NCBI RefSeq assembly: GCF_001026695.1
Contig: NZ_LDNB01000010.1
Span: forward strand, 370,860 to 434,859
Source: Neobacillus vireti
Lineage (GTDB): Bacteria; Bacillota; Bacilli; Bacillales; Cytobacillaceae
Direction: 5' to 3'
DNA: 64,000 nt
A model generated the notes under the pieces. The model was not told where the DNA came from and made no database searches. It was given only the letters and a program-made list of their open reading frames with translations. Shown here piece after piece: positions 34,702-45,442 of this stretch. The translations under genes were made by a program, and so were the position numbers. Every line of letters begins with the position of its first letter. Within the stretch, counting starts at the first letter, position 1.

Positions 34702-35622
34702 CTACAGGTCGACAGCATCTGTAAGCAGCGTTTGTTGTTTACTAACCTTCCAGAGCAGATTTGCTGCTTTCCTATCTCGGGCTGATTTAGACGGGAGTTC
34801 TGCTTTTTTGTCGATATAGTATTGACCGGTTTGATTGCTGATTTCATCGGTCTCAGTGAGCCAAATTAGTGTTTCTGCTCCCTTTTCTGGGCTTCGTGAA
34901 AACAGCTTCATTACCGCCATCGTTGCCTTTGCCATTTTCCCATTATTCTGGTTAAAATTTGTTGCCACTAGCCCCGGGTCAAAACAATAGGAGGAAACGC
35001 CGGTATCTTCAAGCCTTTTTCCCAGCTCCGCAGTAAACAAAATGTTCGCCAGCTTTGACTGCCCATATCTCAATGTCGGCCCGCCCATTAACTTCTTTAG
35101 CGGTCTGTAAAGTTGTTCAGCCTTTAGGTCGTTGAAGTCGATTCCCTTCTTCGCCATCTTATGACCGTGGGATGCGGTAGTAATGATCCGGGCCGGGGCA
35201 CTTTCCTTCAAGCGGTTAAGCAGAAGCATGGTAAGAAGAAATGGTCCAATATGATTAACAGCCCACGTCATTTCAAGACCGTCTTCATTTAATTGATGGT
35301 TCTCATACAACGCACCGGCATTATTAACAAGGACATCAATTCTTGGGCACTTTTCTAATATTTCGACAGCCACTCGGCGGATCGATTGCTGGGAGGCCAT
35401 GTCTGCTAAAAATACATCCACCCTTCCGCCCCCACCTGATGATTCTTTCATTTGTTTCGCTATCTCATTTGCTTTTGCTTCATTACGAGCGACGATTCCT
35501 ATGTTTGCTCCACGAGCTGCAATTTCCTTAGCTGCAGCAAGTCCTATCCCACTGGTTGCTCCTGTGATAATCACATATTTTCCACTTAAATCCCACTTAG
35601 AGGCTGGTATTATTTTTTTCAT
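34702..35622 (-). CDS. Short-chain dehydrogenase/reductase (retinol-dehydrogenase-like)
   Basis: A 306-aa SDR: TGATSGIGLAAAKEIA is the cofactor site, NNAG is at LVNNAGALYEN, and the active-site Tyr/Lys appears as RYGQSKLANILF (YxxxK). The retinol dehydrogenase/WW-oxidoreductase type has this length and the PGLVATN motif (FDPGLVATNFNQ). AGGGGAG stands nine bases before the ATG. Substrate unknown. Confidence 0.88.
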   Translation of the reverse strand: MKKIIPASKWDLSGKYVIITGATSGIGLAAAKEIAARGANIGIVARNEAKANEIAKQMKESSGGGGRVDVFLADMASQQSIRRVAVEILEKCPRIDVLVNNAGALYENHQLNEDGLEMTWAVNHIGPFLLTMLLLNRLKESAPARIITTASHGHKMAKKGIDFNDLKAEQLYRPLKKLMGGPTLRYGQSKLANILFTAELGKRLEDTGVSSYCFDPGLVATNFNQNNGKMAKATMAVMKLFSRSPEKGAETLIWLTETDEISNQTGQYYIDKKAELPSKSARDRKAANLLWKVSKQQTLLTDAVDL

Positions 35623-35848
35623 AGTTTAAAACTCCCCTTTTCATATTTAATTGAATGAACCATTCGTTCATTTTATTATATGCATTATTTTTTAAAAATG
35701 ACAGCAAGTTTTTTATTCATTGTTAAATTCGGTCCGACACAATTTTTACAAGGCTGTTTTCGTAAAGAATATTGTCATAAACCATGTTTACCTCTAAAAT
35801 AAACCACTACTATGGTTTAAAATTACACATATTAGTAAATTAATCTGA

Positions 35849-35929
35849 TTTATCGGCGATTTTTGTAAGTTTATCGGCGAATCCAACCACTTTATCGGCG
35901 AATTTTCAATTTTATCGGCGAATCCAAAA
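35849..35929. repeat. Four 21-bp tandem repeats (TTTATCGGCGAA)
   Basis: TTTATCGGCG starts at 35849, 35870, 35891 and 35911, spacing 21, 21 and 20. It lies in the gap between the divergent SDR and bceR genes. Confidence 0.9.
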
Positions 35930-36024
35930 TAGCAGCAAACTTTTACAAAGGCCACCTCTCTAGCACATAAACAGGATATATTATACAATTATTTATAATG
36001 AAGCAAAAAAGTGTGGTGATTCCC

Positions 36025-36720
36025 TTGTTTAAACTGTTGTTAATTGAAGATGATGTAACATTATTTAATGAAATAAAGGATCGGTTAATCGGCTGGTCTT
36101 ATGATGTATATGGGATAACTGATTTTAACAAGGTTATGGAGGAATTTACAGCGATTAAGCCGGATTTAGTGATCATTGATATTCAATTGCCAAAATTTGA
36201 TGGCTTTCACTGGTGCCGGATGATTCGCTCCCATTCAAACATTCCGATTCTCTTTCTATCCTCACGAGACCATCCGACGGATATGGTAATGTCGATGCAG
36301 CTTGGTGCTGATGACTTTATACAAAAGCCGTTTCATTTTGATGTGCTGATTGCGAAAATACAAGCGACGCTCCGCCGTGTTTATAATTACAATACCGAGC
36401 AAATCACCCTTAAAACATGGTGCGGAGCAACAGTAGATTATGAAAAGAATACTGTCAGTCATGCTGCTGGAACAGTTGAACTTACAAAGAATGAAACATT
36501 TATCTTAAAAAAGCTCATTGAGCAAAAAAATAAGATTGTCAGCCGCGAAGACTTAATTAAAAGCCTTTGGGATGATGAACGCTTTGTTAGTGATAATACC
36601 CTAACGGTCAATGTTAATCGACTGCGAAAAAGATTGGACGAGCTTGGTTTAGGACGCTTTATTGAAACAAAAGTTGGACAGGGCTACATTGCAATAGAAG
36701 AGGCAAATGGCTATGATTAA
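36025..36720 (+). CDS. bceR: BceR-like response regulator
   Basis: An OmpR-family regulator of about 231 aa. The receiver starts MFKLLLIEDD with the acidic pocket, the phosphorylated Asp is D52 (IIDIQLPKFDG), and the winged helix ends with TKVGQGYIA. The TTG at 36025 gives the family start and has GGTGA upstream; an ATG at 35998 adds nine residues without ribosome site. It forms a peptide-antibiotic detoxification module with bceS, bceA and bceB. Confidence 0.9.
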   Translation: MFKLLLIEDDVTLFNEIKDRLIGWSYDVYGITDFNKVMEEFTAIKPDLVIIDIQLPKFDGFHWCRMIRSHSNIPILFLSSRDHPTDMVMSMQLGADDFIQKPFHFDVLIAKIQATLRRVYNYNTEQITLKTWCGATVDYEKNTVSHAAGTVELTKNETFILKKLIEQKNKIVSREDLIKSLWDDERFVSDNTLTVNVNRLRKRLDELGLGRFIETKVGQGYIAIEEANGYD

Positions 36721-37717
36721 GCAATATTTAGTCGAAAGGCGCAGTTGGATATTTCTATTCTTAGTTATTCAAGCACTTATTCTTTTTATAGCTTACCTAG
36801 ATACGGCGCTTCCCTTGATGCCATTCTTCTACATTGTTTTCCTTTCAACGCTTGTTTTTTGTATCTTTTTATTTTTCCGCTATCATAAGGAAACTAAATT
36901 CTACAAAAGTATTGCGCAATGGGAGAACAATCTTGATTTAACCACTATAGCGGCGCCTGAAAGCCCGTTTGAAAAAATAATTGAACAACGCATTATCAAC
37001 CAAACCGAGCTGCTAAAAAAAGAGGCTTCGGAAAATCTGCTGATGCTTGAACAGGAGAAGGATGACCTTTTAGCCTGGATTCATGAAGTCAAGACACCGT
37101 TGACAGCGATGCATTTAATGATTGACCGCTTAGAAGATGAACGGATGCGCGCCCAATTAACCCATGAATGGTTACGAATTCACCTGCTGCTTGACCAACA
37201 GCTTCACCAAAGACGCATCCCTTTTATGGAAAATGATTTATACATAGAAGAAACCGATTTAAAGGCGCTCATTTTTAAAGAGATTAAAACATTACAATCG
37301 TGGTGTATGCAAAAAGGGATTGGCTTTGAGGTTGAATTAGGGGCAGCATCCGTGCTTTCTGATGCCAAGTGGCTCGCCTTTATCATCAGGCAGCTGCTGA
37401 CAAATGCAGTGAAATACAGTGAATCATCAGACATTATCATTAAAAGCTATCAACACGATGGCCGTACCGTCCTTGAAGTAAGCGATTGTGGCCGCGGCAT
37501 CGATTCAAAGGACTTGCCGCGTATCTTTGAGAAGGGCTTTACCTCGACAACGTCTCATCACGATAATGCCGCAACAGGGATGGGGTTATATTTAACGAAA
37601 CGAATCACCAAGCCATTATTAATTCATATCGATGTCTACTCAAAACTTGAAGAAGGAACCACTATTACGTTAACTTTCCCAAAACGAAATGAATTCGTCG
37701 ATATTGCAGGCATGTGA
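36713..37717 (+). CDS. bceS: BceS-like intramembrane-sensing histidine kinase
   Basis: A 334-aa kinase with two membrane helices close together (about 12-28 and 36-56) and almost no outside loop, as in intramembrane-sensing kinases. The H-box is WIHEVKTPLTAMH (H124); ATPase motifs are LLTNAVKYS, DCGRGID and GMGLYLTKR. The start overlaps the bceR stop. In the family it does not sense the drug itself but flux through the BceAB transporter. Confidence 0.92.
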   Translation: MIKQYLVERRSWIFLFLVIQALILFIAYLDTALPLMPFFYIVFLSTLVFCIFLFFRYHKETKFYKSIAQWENNLDLTTIAAPESPFEKIIEQRIINQTELLKKEASENLLMLEQEKDDLLAWIHEVKTPLTAMHLMIDRLEDERMRAQLTHEWLRIHLLLDQQLHQRRIPFMENDLYIEETDLKALIFKEIKTLQSWCMQKGIGFEVELGAASVLSDAKWLAFIIRQLLTNAVKYSESSDIIIKSYQHDGRTVLEVSDCGRGIDSKDLPRIFEKGFTSTTSHHDNAATGMGLYLTKRITKPLLIHIDVYSKLEEGTTITLTFPKRNEFVDIAGM

Positions 37718-37790
37718 CAACAATGTCACATGCTTTTCTGATTTGTTCGCTCAATCGAAGGATTGAATCCATGAGGCTATTTATAATAAA
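37711..37790 (+). promoter_or_regulatory. Candidate BceR site and bceAB promoter
   Basis: CATGTGAC and GTCACATG are inverted around AACAAT at 37711-37732, overlapping the bceS stop; this looks like a BceR-type inverted repeat and could also act as a weak terminator. TATAAT follows at 37782-37787 without a good -35, as expected for an activated promoter. Confidence 0.6.
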
Positions 37791-37817
37791 GATATCGAAA
37801 TAAGGGAGCGTGTTGGT

Positions 37818-38579
37818 ATGAAGATATTAGAAGCCAATAAAATTCATAAAAGCTATGGCAATAAATTTAATAAGCAAGAAGTATTAAAGGGGATTGATAT
37901 TAACGTTGAAAAAGGAGAATTCGTCAGCATCATGGGTGCATCAGGTTCCGGAAAAACAACGTTGCTCAATGTGCTTTCTTCCATTGATAAAGTGAGCGGC
38001 GGAACCATCAAGATTGAAGGAAAAGAAATGACTGCGATGAAGGAGCGCCAGCTCGCTGAATTCCGCAAGCATCATTTAGGGTTTATCTTTCAAGATTATA
38101 ACTTACTCGATACCTTAACAGTAAAAGAAAATATCCTTCTGCCGTTATCGATTTCGAAAATTTCAAAAAGAGCAGCGAATGAAATGTTTAATACGGTGGC
38201 AGCGGAACTGGGTATTTCCGAAATTAAGGATAAATATCCGAATGAAATTTCCGGCGGTCAAAAACAGCGGACTTCTGCTGCAAGGGCGTTTATTCATGAG
38301 CCAAGCATTATCTTCGCTGACGAGCCAACCGGTGCCCTTGATTCAAAATCCGCCTCCGATTTGTTAAACAAATTAAGCGAAATGAATCAGAACCGTAAAG
38401 CAACGATTGTGATGGTGACGCATGACTCTGTCGCAGCAAGCTTCAGCAGCAGAGTTATTTTTATCAAAGATGGACAGATATACACGCAATTAAATAAAGG
38501 CGAACAATCCAGACAGACGTTCTTTAAAGATATCATGAAAACGCAAGGCGTTTTAGGCGGTGTGCCAAATGAGCGTTAA
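37818..38579 (+). CDS. bceA: BceA-like ABC transporter ATPase
   Basis: A 253-aa ATPase: Walker [10 protein letters not shown], signature ISGGQKQR, Walker [14 protein letters not shown], followed by [10 protein letters not shown]. These match the BceA/LolD group. GGGAG precedes the ATG. It acts with bceB (its stop overlaps the bceB start) to free lipid II-cycle targets from bacitracin-like peptides. Confidence 0.93.
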   Translation: MKILEANKIHKSYGNKFNKQEVLKGIDINVEKGEFVSIMGASGSGKTTLLNVLSSIDKVSGGTIKIEGKEMTAMKERQLAEFRKHHLGFIFQDYNLLDTLTVKENILLPLSISKISKRAANEMFNTVAAELGISEIKDKYPNEISGGQKQRTSAARAFIHEPSIIFADEPTGALDSKSASDLLNKLSEMNQNRKATIVMVTHDSVAASFSSRVIFIKDGQIYTQLNKGEQSRQTFFKDIMKTQGVLGGVPNER

Positions 38580-40512
38580 TCAACTCATTTTCCGTAATTT
38601 GAAAAAGAATTTAAAAAACTATTATCTCTATGTGTTTGCGCTGATCTTTAGTGTTGCCCTTTATTTCGCTTTTGTCACCCTGCAGTATGACCCGGCGTTG
38701 AATGATACAAAAGACACTATGAAAGGGGCCGCTGCGATTAAGGCAGCTTCCGTTTTACTTGTCGCGATAGTTTCGATCTTTCTGTTATATGCCAATAACA
38801 TCTTTATTAAACGTCGCAGCAAGGAAATTGGGCTATTTCAATTAATCGGGATGACCAAAAGCAGGATCTTCAGCATCCTGACTGCTGAAAATTTTATTCT
38901 TTATTTTGGTTCGCTTGTCATCGGAACCTTTATCGGTTTTTCCGTTTCACGATTAATTTTGATGATTTTGTTTAAAATCACAGGTATAGATGCGATTGCT
39001 TCCCTGCATTTTTCTTCCCAAGCACTCATTCAAACGGTTGTGGTGTTTTGTGTCATCTACCTGTTTATAATGCTGATGAACTTTGTGTTTATTAAAAGAC
39101 AAAGTATCCTGTCATTATTTAGAGTGGTTTCAACGACCGAAGGAAAAGTAAAAAAGATGTCTGTTTTCGAAATCATCATCGGGATTATTGGTGTAGTTTT
39201 GATCATTTCCGGCTACTATATTTCGACGAAATTGTTAAGCGGCGATTTTACCACGGTAACTGGACTTTTTGGAGCGATGATCTATATTCTCGGATCGGTT
39301 ATTATCGGAACCTATCTTTTTTACAAAGGATCTGTCAGCTTTATCTTTAACGTCATTCGGAAAAAGAAGGACGGATATTTAACGATTAATCAAGTATTAT
39401 CCCTATCCTCGATTATGTTTCGGATGAAATCGAATGCCTTATTGCTAACGATTATTACGACCTTATCAGCACTAGCCATTGGTTTATTATCCTTGAGTTA
39501 TATCTCCTACTATTCAGCAGAAAAAATGGCTGAGAATCAAGTCGCCGGCGATTTTTCCTTTGTAAAACCAGAAGAAGCTGAGAAATTTAGTGAGGCTCTA
39601 AGTGTGAATAATATCGCATTTACTGAAAAAGAGATTGACGTCATTCAGGTCGATGCTAATCTTAAGGAGATTTTGGGAAACCTTGAAGGATTATACGTCG
39701 ATCCAAAGGCTATGACGGTTCCAGTTATTAGTGATAAAGCAGTTAAAAATATCGATGTGTCTAAGGGAGACGCTATTTTTACCGGTTATAATGATTTGCT
39801 GCAAAAATTTATGAGTCTAAAGGATTCTGGACCTATCGAATTAAAAGGGCAAAACGAAACCTTTCCGCTCCACTACTTAGGTTTAAAAAAGGAATTCGTC
39901 ATTTCCGGATATTTTACCAGTGGCGGAGTGCCAATTGTGATTGTCGATGAAACGGTATTCGAGCGCTTAAAGAAAGATGTCAATCCTAAAATTCAAAAAG
40001 AATCGTCGCTGTTTATCGGAATTAAGTTAAAAGATGAAGCCAATCTCGAAAAGGCAAATGAACTTTTTAAAGACCTGAATGGCAACGGTGACAGGTTAAG
40101 TTCGTCTCGCCTGGACATCAGCAATTCGCAGAAAAATATGATGGGTCTTATCATGTTTATCGTCGGCTTTTTAGGATTAACCTTTCTGATTACATCCGGA
40201 TGTATTCTTTATTTTAAACAAATGGGTGAAGGCGAAGAGGAAAAACCGAATTATACAATCCTGAGAAAACTAGGTTTTACTCAAGGCGATCTGCTAAAAG
40301 GGATTCATGCCAAACAAATCTTTAATTTCGGCATTCCTTTAGTAGTCGGCCTCTTGCATAGCTATTTCGCCGTTCAATCAGGCTGGTTTTTATTCGGGAC
40401 CGAGGTATGGACACCAATGATCATCGTCATGGTGATCTATACCGGATTGTACTCGACCTTCGGCATCCTCTCTGTTCTTTATTACAAAAAAGTGATAAAA
40501 GAGGCATTATAA
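38569..40512 (+). CDS. bceB: BceB-like ABC transporter permease
   Basis: A 647-aa permease. The ATG at 38569 ([20 protein letters not shown]) overlaps the bceA stop. About ten spans; [20 protein letters not shown] is the typical FtsX-like cytosolic loop. An extracellular domain of about 200 residues (about 320-520) lies before the last spans, the mark of BceB transporters, and it decides peptide specificity. Specificity cannot be read from the sequence. Confidence 0.93.
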   Translation: MSVNQLIFRNLKKNLKNYYLYVFALIFSVALYFAFVTLQYDPALNDTKDTMKGAAAIKAASVLLVAIVSIFLLYANNIFIKRRSKEIGLFQLIGMTKSRIFSILTAENFILYFGSLVIGTFIGFSVSRLILMILFKITGIDAIASLHFSSQALIQTVVVFCVIYLFIMLMNFVFIKRQSILSLFRVVSTTEGKVKKMSVFEIIIGIIGVVLIISGYYISTKLLSGDFTTVTGLFGAMIYILGSVIIGTYLFYKGSVSFIFNVIRKKKDGYLTINQVLSLSSIMFRMKSNALLLTIITTLSALAIGLLSLSYISYYSAEKMAENQVAGDFSFVKPEEAEKFSEALSVNNIAFTEKEIDVIQVDANLKEILGNLEGLYVDPKAMTVPVISDKAVKNIDVSKGDAIFTGYNDLLQKFMSLKDSGPIELKGQNETFPLHYLGLKKEFVISGYFTSGGVPIVIVDETVFERLKKDVNPKIQKESSLFIGIKLKDEANLEKANELFKDLNGNGDRLSSSRLDISNSQKNMMGLIMFIVGFLGLTFLITSGCILYFKQMGEGEEEKPNYTILRKLGFTQGDLLKGIHAKQIFNFGIPLVVGLLHSYFAVQSGWFLFGTEVWTPMIIVMVIYTGLYSTFGILSVLYYKKVIKEAL

Positions 40513-40540
40513 GGACAAATGTTCTACTTAAAACCCATAT

Positions 40541-40587
40541 TAAAGCTCCAGTCTAAATGCACTGGAGCTTCTTATTTTTATTTTTTC
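40541..40587 (+). terminator. Terminator of bceAB
   Basis: AAAGCTCCAGT and ACTGGAGCTT enclose CTAAATGC, followed by a T-rich tract. Confidence 0.85.
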
Positions 40588-40767
40588 TAATAGGCCTATA
40601 TGGACTCGAGCCATGGATCTCACGCTTATCTGACGTGCGCTTTATCTCGGCTATTATTTTTAAACAAAGTCAACATCAAAGTACCTTCAAGCATAAGTAC
40701 ACCATAAAACAAATATGATTAGAAATATATGCATTTAATCTTTTCTAAGATGATGGGGGTGGATACA

Positions 40768-41634
40768 TTGGATTACTCTCTTTTATTTGGGTTTGAAGTA
40801 CTGTGGAATATTCCTCTAATAACCGTTGTTATTGTTGTCGCCATTTTATATTCGCTATTCATAATAAAATATTCCGAATTTACCATGATTCCAAAGCAGC
40901 CACTTCTCTTTTTCCTCGGTTTAGTCTTACTTATCTTAACAGCCGGCAGCCCTATAGCCGTTTTTAGCCATCTCTCCACCAGCTTGCATATGACTCAAAT
41001 GAGTATGTTATTTTTTATTATCCCACCTCTATTATTGTTAGGTACACCTGAAATTGTTTTTCAGCGAATAGGAAAACTTCCTTTGATTCTCAATGTGAAA
41101 ATCATTTGCTACAGGCCGCTGATTTCACATTTTATTTTCGCCTTATTGTTCTTCCTGTATCATATACCATTCATTTTAAGGATTTTTTCAGAGCATTCGT
41201 CGATTCATAATTGGTATTTATTAATCCTATTTATTCTATCATTTAGTATTTGGCGGTCAATCACCGCACCTTCTACTGTCCATTCCTTTAATAGACGAAA
41301 AAAACAATATGCAGTACTAAGCGGAATCCTTCTTATGCCCGCCTGCTTGCTTATCATATTCCATGCCCTTTTAAATGGAGAAAATAATCCTTTCTTAACA
41401 CAAATAACATCTAATCTATGTTTACCCTCTCATTCTAGTGGATTCCTGTTCCTTCCTCCTCCATTTAATACTCGATTTGATCATGCAATGGCAGGAATCC
41501 TTATGTTAGCTCTTCATAAACTCGCGTTAGTACTCGTTTTTCACATCGGAAACAAGTTGGATGCGAGTCATATAAAGAAAATTGGTTTATCGGGACAATC
41601 ATTATCTAATAGAAAGACTACATCCTTCAAGTGA
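40768..41634 (+). CDS. ctaG: Cytochrome oxidase assembly protein CtaG (caa3 type)
   Basis: A 288-aa, seven-span membrane protein. MDYSLLFGFEVLWNIPLI is the family start, TAGSPIAVFSHLSTSLHMTQ and MSMLFFIIPPLLLLGTP the central part with metal-ligand-type His/Met, and a late FDHAMAGILM. The TTG at 40768 has GGGGGTGG five bases upstream; in-frame ATGs at 40729 and 40750 lack a site. It helps insert CuB into cytochrome caa3 oxidase. No ctaCDEF genes are near; copA follows. Confidence 0.85.
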   Translation: MDYSLLFGFEVLWNIPLITVVIVVAILYSLFIIKYSEFTMIPKQPLLFFLGLVLLILTAGSPIAVFSHLSTSLHMTQMSMLFFIIPPLLLLGTPEIVFQRIGKLPLILNVKIICYRPLISHFIFALLFFLYHIPFILRIFSEHSSIHNWYLLILFILSFSIWRSITAPSTVHSFNRRKKQYAVLSGILLMPACLLIIFHALLNGENNPFLTQITSNLCLPSHSSGFLFLPPPFNTRFDHAMAGILMLALHKLALVLVFHIGNKLDASHIKKIGLSGQSLSNRKTTSFK

Positions 41635-41723
41635 GACACATTGGAGCTCATAACCGACTGTTCTAAATGAATCAAGCATTCAATAAAATGAATCATAAGA
41701 TGAACGAAAGTGGTGGGAGGATT

Positions 41724-43931
41724 ATGGTTGAAACCGCGCACATTGAAGTTAGAGGAATGCATTGTGCTGCTTGTACGTCACGTATCGAAAGGTCCGTGTC
41801 AAAAATAGATGGTGTGACCGATATTATCATCAATTTAACAACAGAAAGAGGGCGGATCTCTTTTCATAAAAATCGGACAAGTATGTCAGAAATCATCGAT
41901 AAAATAAATAAAATTGGTTTCGAGGCCAAAGAAATTAGCAAAACCACTGCACCATTAGATGATGATAAAAATAAAGAAATAAAGAGACTTCAATGGAAAT
42001 TTATATGGTCCGCCTTTCTTACTCTTCCTTTAGCATGGGCTATGTTCGCTCATTTCCACTGGTTGTCTATCCAAGTACCTGAGCTATTTACCCAGCCATT
42101 TTTCCAATTTGCGATTACCATCCCGATTCAATTTTTTATTGGGGCTGAATTTTATGATAGAGCTTGGAAAGCGTTGAGAAATAGAAGTTTCAGTATGGAT
42201 GTTTTAGTCGTATTAAGTACGTCTGCCGCCTTTTTTTACAGCCATTATCTTATGTTTACTAACATAAACATTGTGAATCCAAGACAACAAGTAAATTTGT
42301 TCTATGATACTAGTGCATTTATCATTACATTTATTCTATTAGGGAAACTTCTAGAAGCAAAAACAAAAGTAAGAACGACCGAGGCGTTGAAAAAGCTATA
42401 TCAGTTACAAACGAAAACCGCCACACTAGTTGTAAATGGAAAAGAAACAAACATACAGGCTGCTCAAATTCTTCCTGGGGATGTCATTATTCTTAAACCT
42501 GGTGAAAAAGTTCCTATTGATGGCCAAGTTATCGAAGGGAATTCCATCATGGATGAATCTTTATTGACCGGCGAAAGCATTCCCGTTGAAAAACATATCG
42601 GGAATATTGTTTATGCTGGTACCATCAACCAAAATGGATTACTAAAAGTGAAAGCTACAAAAAGAAATTCCGATACCTCGTTGTCACAGATTATTCGTAT
42701 CGTTGAGGAGGCCCAAGCTTCAAAAGCGCCTATTCAGTACATTGCAGACAAAATTACCGCTATATTCGTCCCCATTGTCATCATCATTGCTGTCATTACC
42801 TTTGCAGCATGGTATACATTTTTTCAACCCGGCAGTATGAGCGAGGCTTTAGAAAAAGCCATCGCTGTGTTAATCATCGCTTGTCCTTGTGCGCTTGGAC
42901 TCGCTACACCAACTTCGGTGATGGTAGGCACAGGAAGAGCATCGCAGCTAGGAATTCTTTTTAAAGAGGGAAAATATCTAGAATTATTAGGAAAAAACAA
43001 CGTCATCGTTTTCGATAAAACAGGAACAATTACAAAGGGTGAACCAAAAGTAACCAATATTTATAGTGAGCATTTACGCATACCAGACTTCTTAGCGGTC
43101 ATCGGGGCCGTGGAGAACACAATGGATCATCCAATTGCTAAAGCAATTGTCCAGGAGGCAAAACGGTATTTACCACTTCTCCCTAGCGCTTCTCAAGTCA
43201 CATCCATGCCCGGTTATGGAATTCAAGCTACCGTAGATAATAAAAAAATTACCATCGCCAGTCCAAAATACTACAAAGGAAAAACAATGTCCCTCTCCAT
43301 TAAGGCTGAAGGTCTAGTTACTAAGCTTGAGCAGGAAGGAAAAACCGTTATGATCGCATTTATAGATTCTCGTTTTGCTGGGATTCTCGCTGTTGCTGAC
43401 GAAATGAAGGCCTCTTCTATTGTGGCAGTTTCTCGTTTAAAACAGATGGGATTCGAAACAATCATGTTAACGGGTGATAACCGAAGTACCGCAGCTGCAA
43501 TTGGAAAAAAAGTAGGTATTCATAAGCTTCGGGCTGAAGTGATGCCTCAGCATAAGGCAGAGATTATTCAACAATTACAACAAAAAGGGAATAAAGTAAT
43601 CATGGTCGGAGATGGAATTAACGATGCTCCTGCACTAGCTGTAGCCGATGTAGGAATTGCTATTGGAACGGGGTCAGATGTAGCGATTGAATCGGCTGAT
43701 ATGACGATATTAAATGATGATTTAAATCGGGTCGTTGATGCCATCCTTATCAGTAAAAAAACGATGACCAATATTAAGCAAAACTTCCTTTGGGCCTTTC
43801 TCTATAATATCATGATGATTCCACTGGCCATGATCGGCTTCTTAGCTCCATGGATAGCAGGGGCAGCAATGGCATTTAGTTCAGTGTCTGTCGTGCTAAA
43901 TGCACTTAGATTAAAGAAAATAAAAATTTAG
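41724..43931 (+). CDS. copA: Copper-translocating P1B-type ATPase
   Basis: About 735 aa. It has one N-terminal heavy-metal domain (GMHCAACTSR, C14 and C17), the membrane CPC motif ACPCALGLATP, phosphorylation site DKTGTITKGEP, TGES, the HP dipeptide (MDHPIAK) and VGDGINDAPAL. The last span has AMAFSSVSVVLNALRLKK, as in Cu+ exporters. I chose the ATG at 41724 (GGGAGG just upstream); the frame opens at 41667. Only one metal domain, where B. subtilis CopA has two. It follows ctaG, so copper export linked to oxidase assembly is possible. Confidence 0.9.
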   Translation: MVETAHIEVRGMHCAACTSRIERSVSKIDGVTDIIINLTTERGRISFHKNRTSMSEIIDKINKIGFEAKEISKTTAPLDDDKNKEIKRLQWKFIWSAFLTLPLAWAMFAHFHWLSIQVPELFTQPFFQFAITIPIQFFIGAEFYDRAWKALRNRSFSMDVLVVLSTSAAFFYSHYLMFTNINIVNPRQQVNLFYDTSAFIITFILLGKLLEAKTKVRTTEALKKLYQLQTKTATLVVNGKETNIQAAQILPGDVIILKPGEKVPIDGQVIEGNSIMDESLLTGESIPVEKHIGNIVYAGTINQNGLLKVKATKRNSDTSLSQIIRIVEEAQASKAPIQYIADKITAIFVPIVIIIAVITFAAWYTFFQPGSMSEALEKAIAVLIIACPCALGLATPTSVMVGTGRASQLGILFKEGKYLELLGKNNVIVFDKTGTITKGEPKVTNIYSEHLRIPDFLAVIGAVENTMDHPIAKAIVQEAKRYLPLLPSASQVTSMPGYGIQATVDNKKITIASPKYYKGKTMSLSIKAEGLVTKLEQEGKTVMIAFIDSRFAGILAVADEMKASSIVAVSRLKQMGFETIMLTGDNRSTAAAIGKKVGIHKLRAEVMPQHKAEIIQQLQQKGNKVIMVGDGINDAPALAVADVGIAIGTGSDVAIESADMTILNDDLNRVVDAILISKKTMTNIKQNFLWAFLYNIMMIPLAMIGFLAPWIAGAAMAFSSVSVVLNALRLKKIKI

Positions 43932-44023
43932 TCGTAATCGACGATGCCACCTCAAACCAAGATTTCGAACCAAATCCCGATCGATTAACCTATCGCACAT
44001 AAGGCTTCTTTTCCTATACTGTC

Positions 44024-44064
44024 CACCCCACGCGGACATTTGTCCACGCGGGGTGCCTGACACC
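44024..44064. terminator. Hairpin after copA with half of a TGCCTGACACC element
   Basis: CACCCCACGCGGAC and GTCCACGCGGGGTG pair with two mismatches; the right arm merges into GGTGCCTGACACC, half of the palindrome family. It lies between convergent genes. Confidence 0.65.
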
Positions 44065-44086
44065 ATTTCTACAATTAACCACTTGT

Positions 44087-44725
44087 TTATGCTTCTTTTT
44101 GTAGTGGGTGTACCCGCTCCTGTGATTCCTTCTTACGTATTAGATGGACGAGTAAGTAAACTAGCGGTGTTGTTAGGATTGCTGCAAAGAATTTAAAAAT
44201 GTATTGAGTTAAGATTAGGCTTCCTAGGACAGCTATTGGCATTGTTCCATAGAAGGCAATGGTTATAAAAATCGTCGTATCAATTAATTGGCTTAGCATC
44301 GTCGACGCATTATTGCGTAACCAAAGCTTTTTCTGCCCATGGGCGCTTTTTAATTTATTGAACACAAACACATCCAGGTTTTGACTCACTGCATAAGAAA
44401 TTAAACTCGCAATAATCACACGAAAACTTCCATTTAAAATCGTTTCGAATGACGATTGTTCTTTAAATACAGGTGCAGCTGGCAGATGAATCGTAATTGT
44501 TATGAAGATAAGCGCAAGTATTTGCATAATCAGCCCGGCCTGAACCGTTCTCCGCGCTTCTTTTTTTCCATAAACCTCAACGATTACATCAATAAGTGGA
44601 TACGTAAAGATATAAATAATGACAGCGGCTGGCAATATGGCAAAATTTCCAATGCTAAAAAGCTTAACAGCAACAATGTTGGCCAAAATTAACAGTCCTA
44701 CAAAAATTCCATTCAAGTAAAATAT
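44087..44725 (-). CDS. Queuosine precursor transporter (YhhQ/VUT family)
   Basis: A 212-aa protein with six spans, starting MIFYLNGIFVGLLILANIVA, with YPLIDVIVEVYGKKEARRTV and LISYAVSQNLDVFVFNKLK, the marks of the VUT/YhhQ queuosine-precursor family. The ATG at 44725 has AAGGA upstream and is only 19 bases after the queF stop. It shares the preQ1 riboswitch leader with queF, which supports import of preQ0 or preQ1. Confidence 0.88.
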   Translation of the reverse strand: MFYLNGIFVGLLILANIVAVKLFSIGNFAILPAAVIIYIFTYPLIDVIVEVYGKKEARRTVQAGLIMQILALIFITITIHLPAAPVFKEQSSFETILNGSFRVIIASLISYAVSQNLDVFVFNKLKSAHGQKKLWLRNNASTMLSQLIDTTIFITIAFYGTMPIAVLGSLILTQYIFKFFAAILTTPLVYLLVHLIRKKESQERVHPLQKEA

Positions 44726-44744
44726 CATGTCTTGATTCCTTCCC

Positions 44745-45245
44745 TTATCGATTATCGACTTTTTCTGGATAGAGGTCATGGTTCATCAACCGGAAATTGG
44801 CCATCTCCTCGTACTTGGTGCCAGGTTTCCCATAGTTGCACCATGGATCAATGGAGATTCCCCCACGTGGTGTGAACTTCCCCCAAACCTCAATATAGCG
44901 TGGATCAAGTAACTGAATTAAGTCATTCATGATGATATTGACACAATCTTCATGGAAATCACCATGATTCCGAAAGCTGAAAAGATATAATTTCAATGAT
45001 TTGCTCTCGACAATTTTTTGATTCGGAACATACGAAATATACATCGTTGCAAAATCCGGCTGGCGGGTCAGCGGGCATAGACTAGTAAACTCCGGGCAAT
45101 TAAATTTTACGAAATAATCACGTTCCGGATGCAGATTATCGACTGCCTCCAATACCTCCGGTGCATAATCAAATGAATAGGTCGTACCTTGATTACCTAA
45201 TAGTGTTAAATCCTTTAATCCTTCTTCGTGGCTGCGGCCAGACAT
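44745..45245 (-). CDS. queF: NADPH-dependent 7-cyano-7-deazaguanine reductase
   Basis: A 166-aa unimodular QueF. The catalytic cysteine is C57 in [14 protein letters not shown], with the QueF motif [20 protein letters not shown] for NADPH binding. It reduces preQ0 to preQ1 in queuosine biosynthesis. A preQ1 riboswitch precedes it. No other queCDE genes are in the window. Confidence 0.95.
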   Translation of the reverse strand: MSGRSHEEGLKDLTLLGNQGTTYSFDYAPEVLEAVDNLHPERDYFVKFNCPEFTSLCPLTRQPDFATMYISYVPNQKIVESKSLKLYLFSFRNHGDFHEDCVNIIMNDLIQLLDPRYIEVWGKFTPRGGISIDPWCNYGKPGTKYEEMANFRLMNHDLYPEKVDNR

Positions 45246-45329
45246 AAAAAAACCCCCTAGTAATGTGTTCCCACACTAAACCAAGAGAGTTTCTTCTGAA
45301 CATTCTATGAAAACCTTAGGGATAAAAAC

Positions 45330-45413
45330 AAAAAAGCCATGTCCGATATGGACATGGCAACTAGTCATGTATCCATAGTTTTTTATAGAGGGTATCAGCT
45401 ATGAACCTCTCCC
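45330..45413 (-). promoter_or_regulatory. preQ1-I riboswitch with terminator
   Basis: The reverse strand from 45413 reads AGAGGTTCATAGCTGATACC then CTCTATAAAAAACTA, the complete preQ1-I core (hairpin plus A-rich tail pseudoknot). GCCATGTCC/GGACATGGC followed by TTTTTT (45358-45330) is the terminator. Ligand should cut expression of queF and the transporter. Confidence 0.93.
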
Positions 45414-45442
45414 GTTCAAGTACGGGTATTCTCTTCTCTACT

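Noticed and set aside
40600..40728. Possible gene remnant between bceB and ctaG
   Set aside because: The sequence is more GC-rich in part, but no frame gives a recognisable protein and no tRNA or repeat was found.
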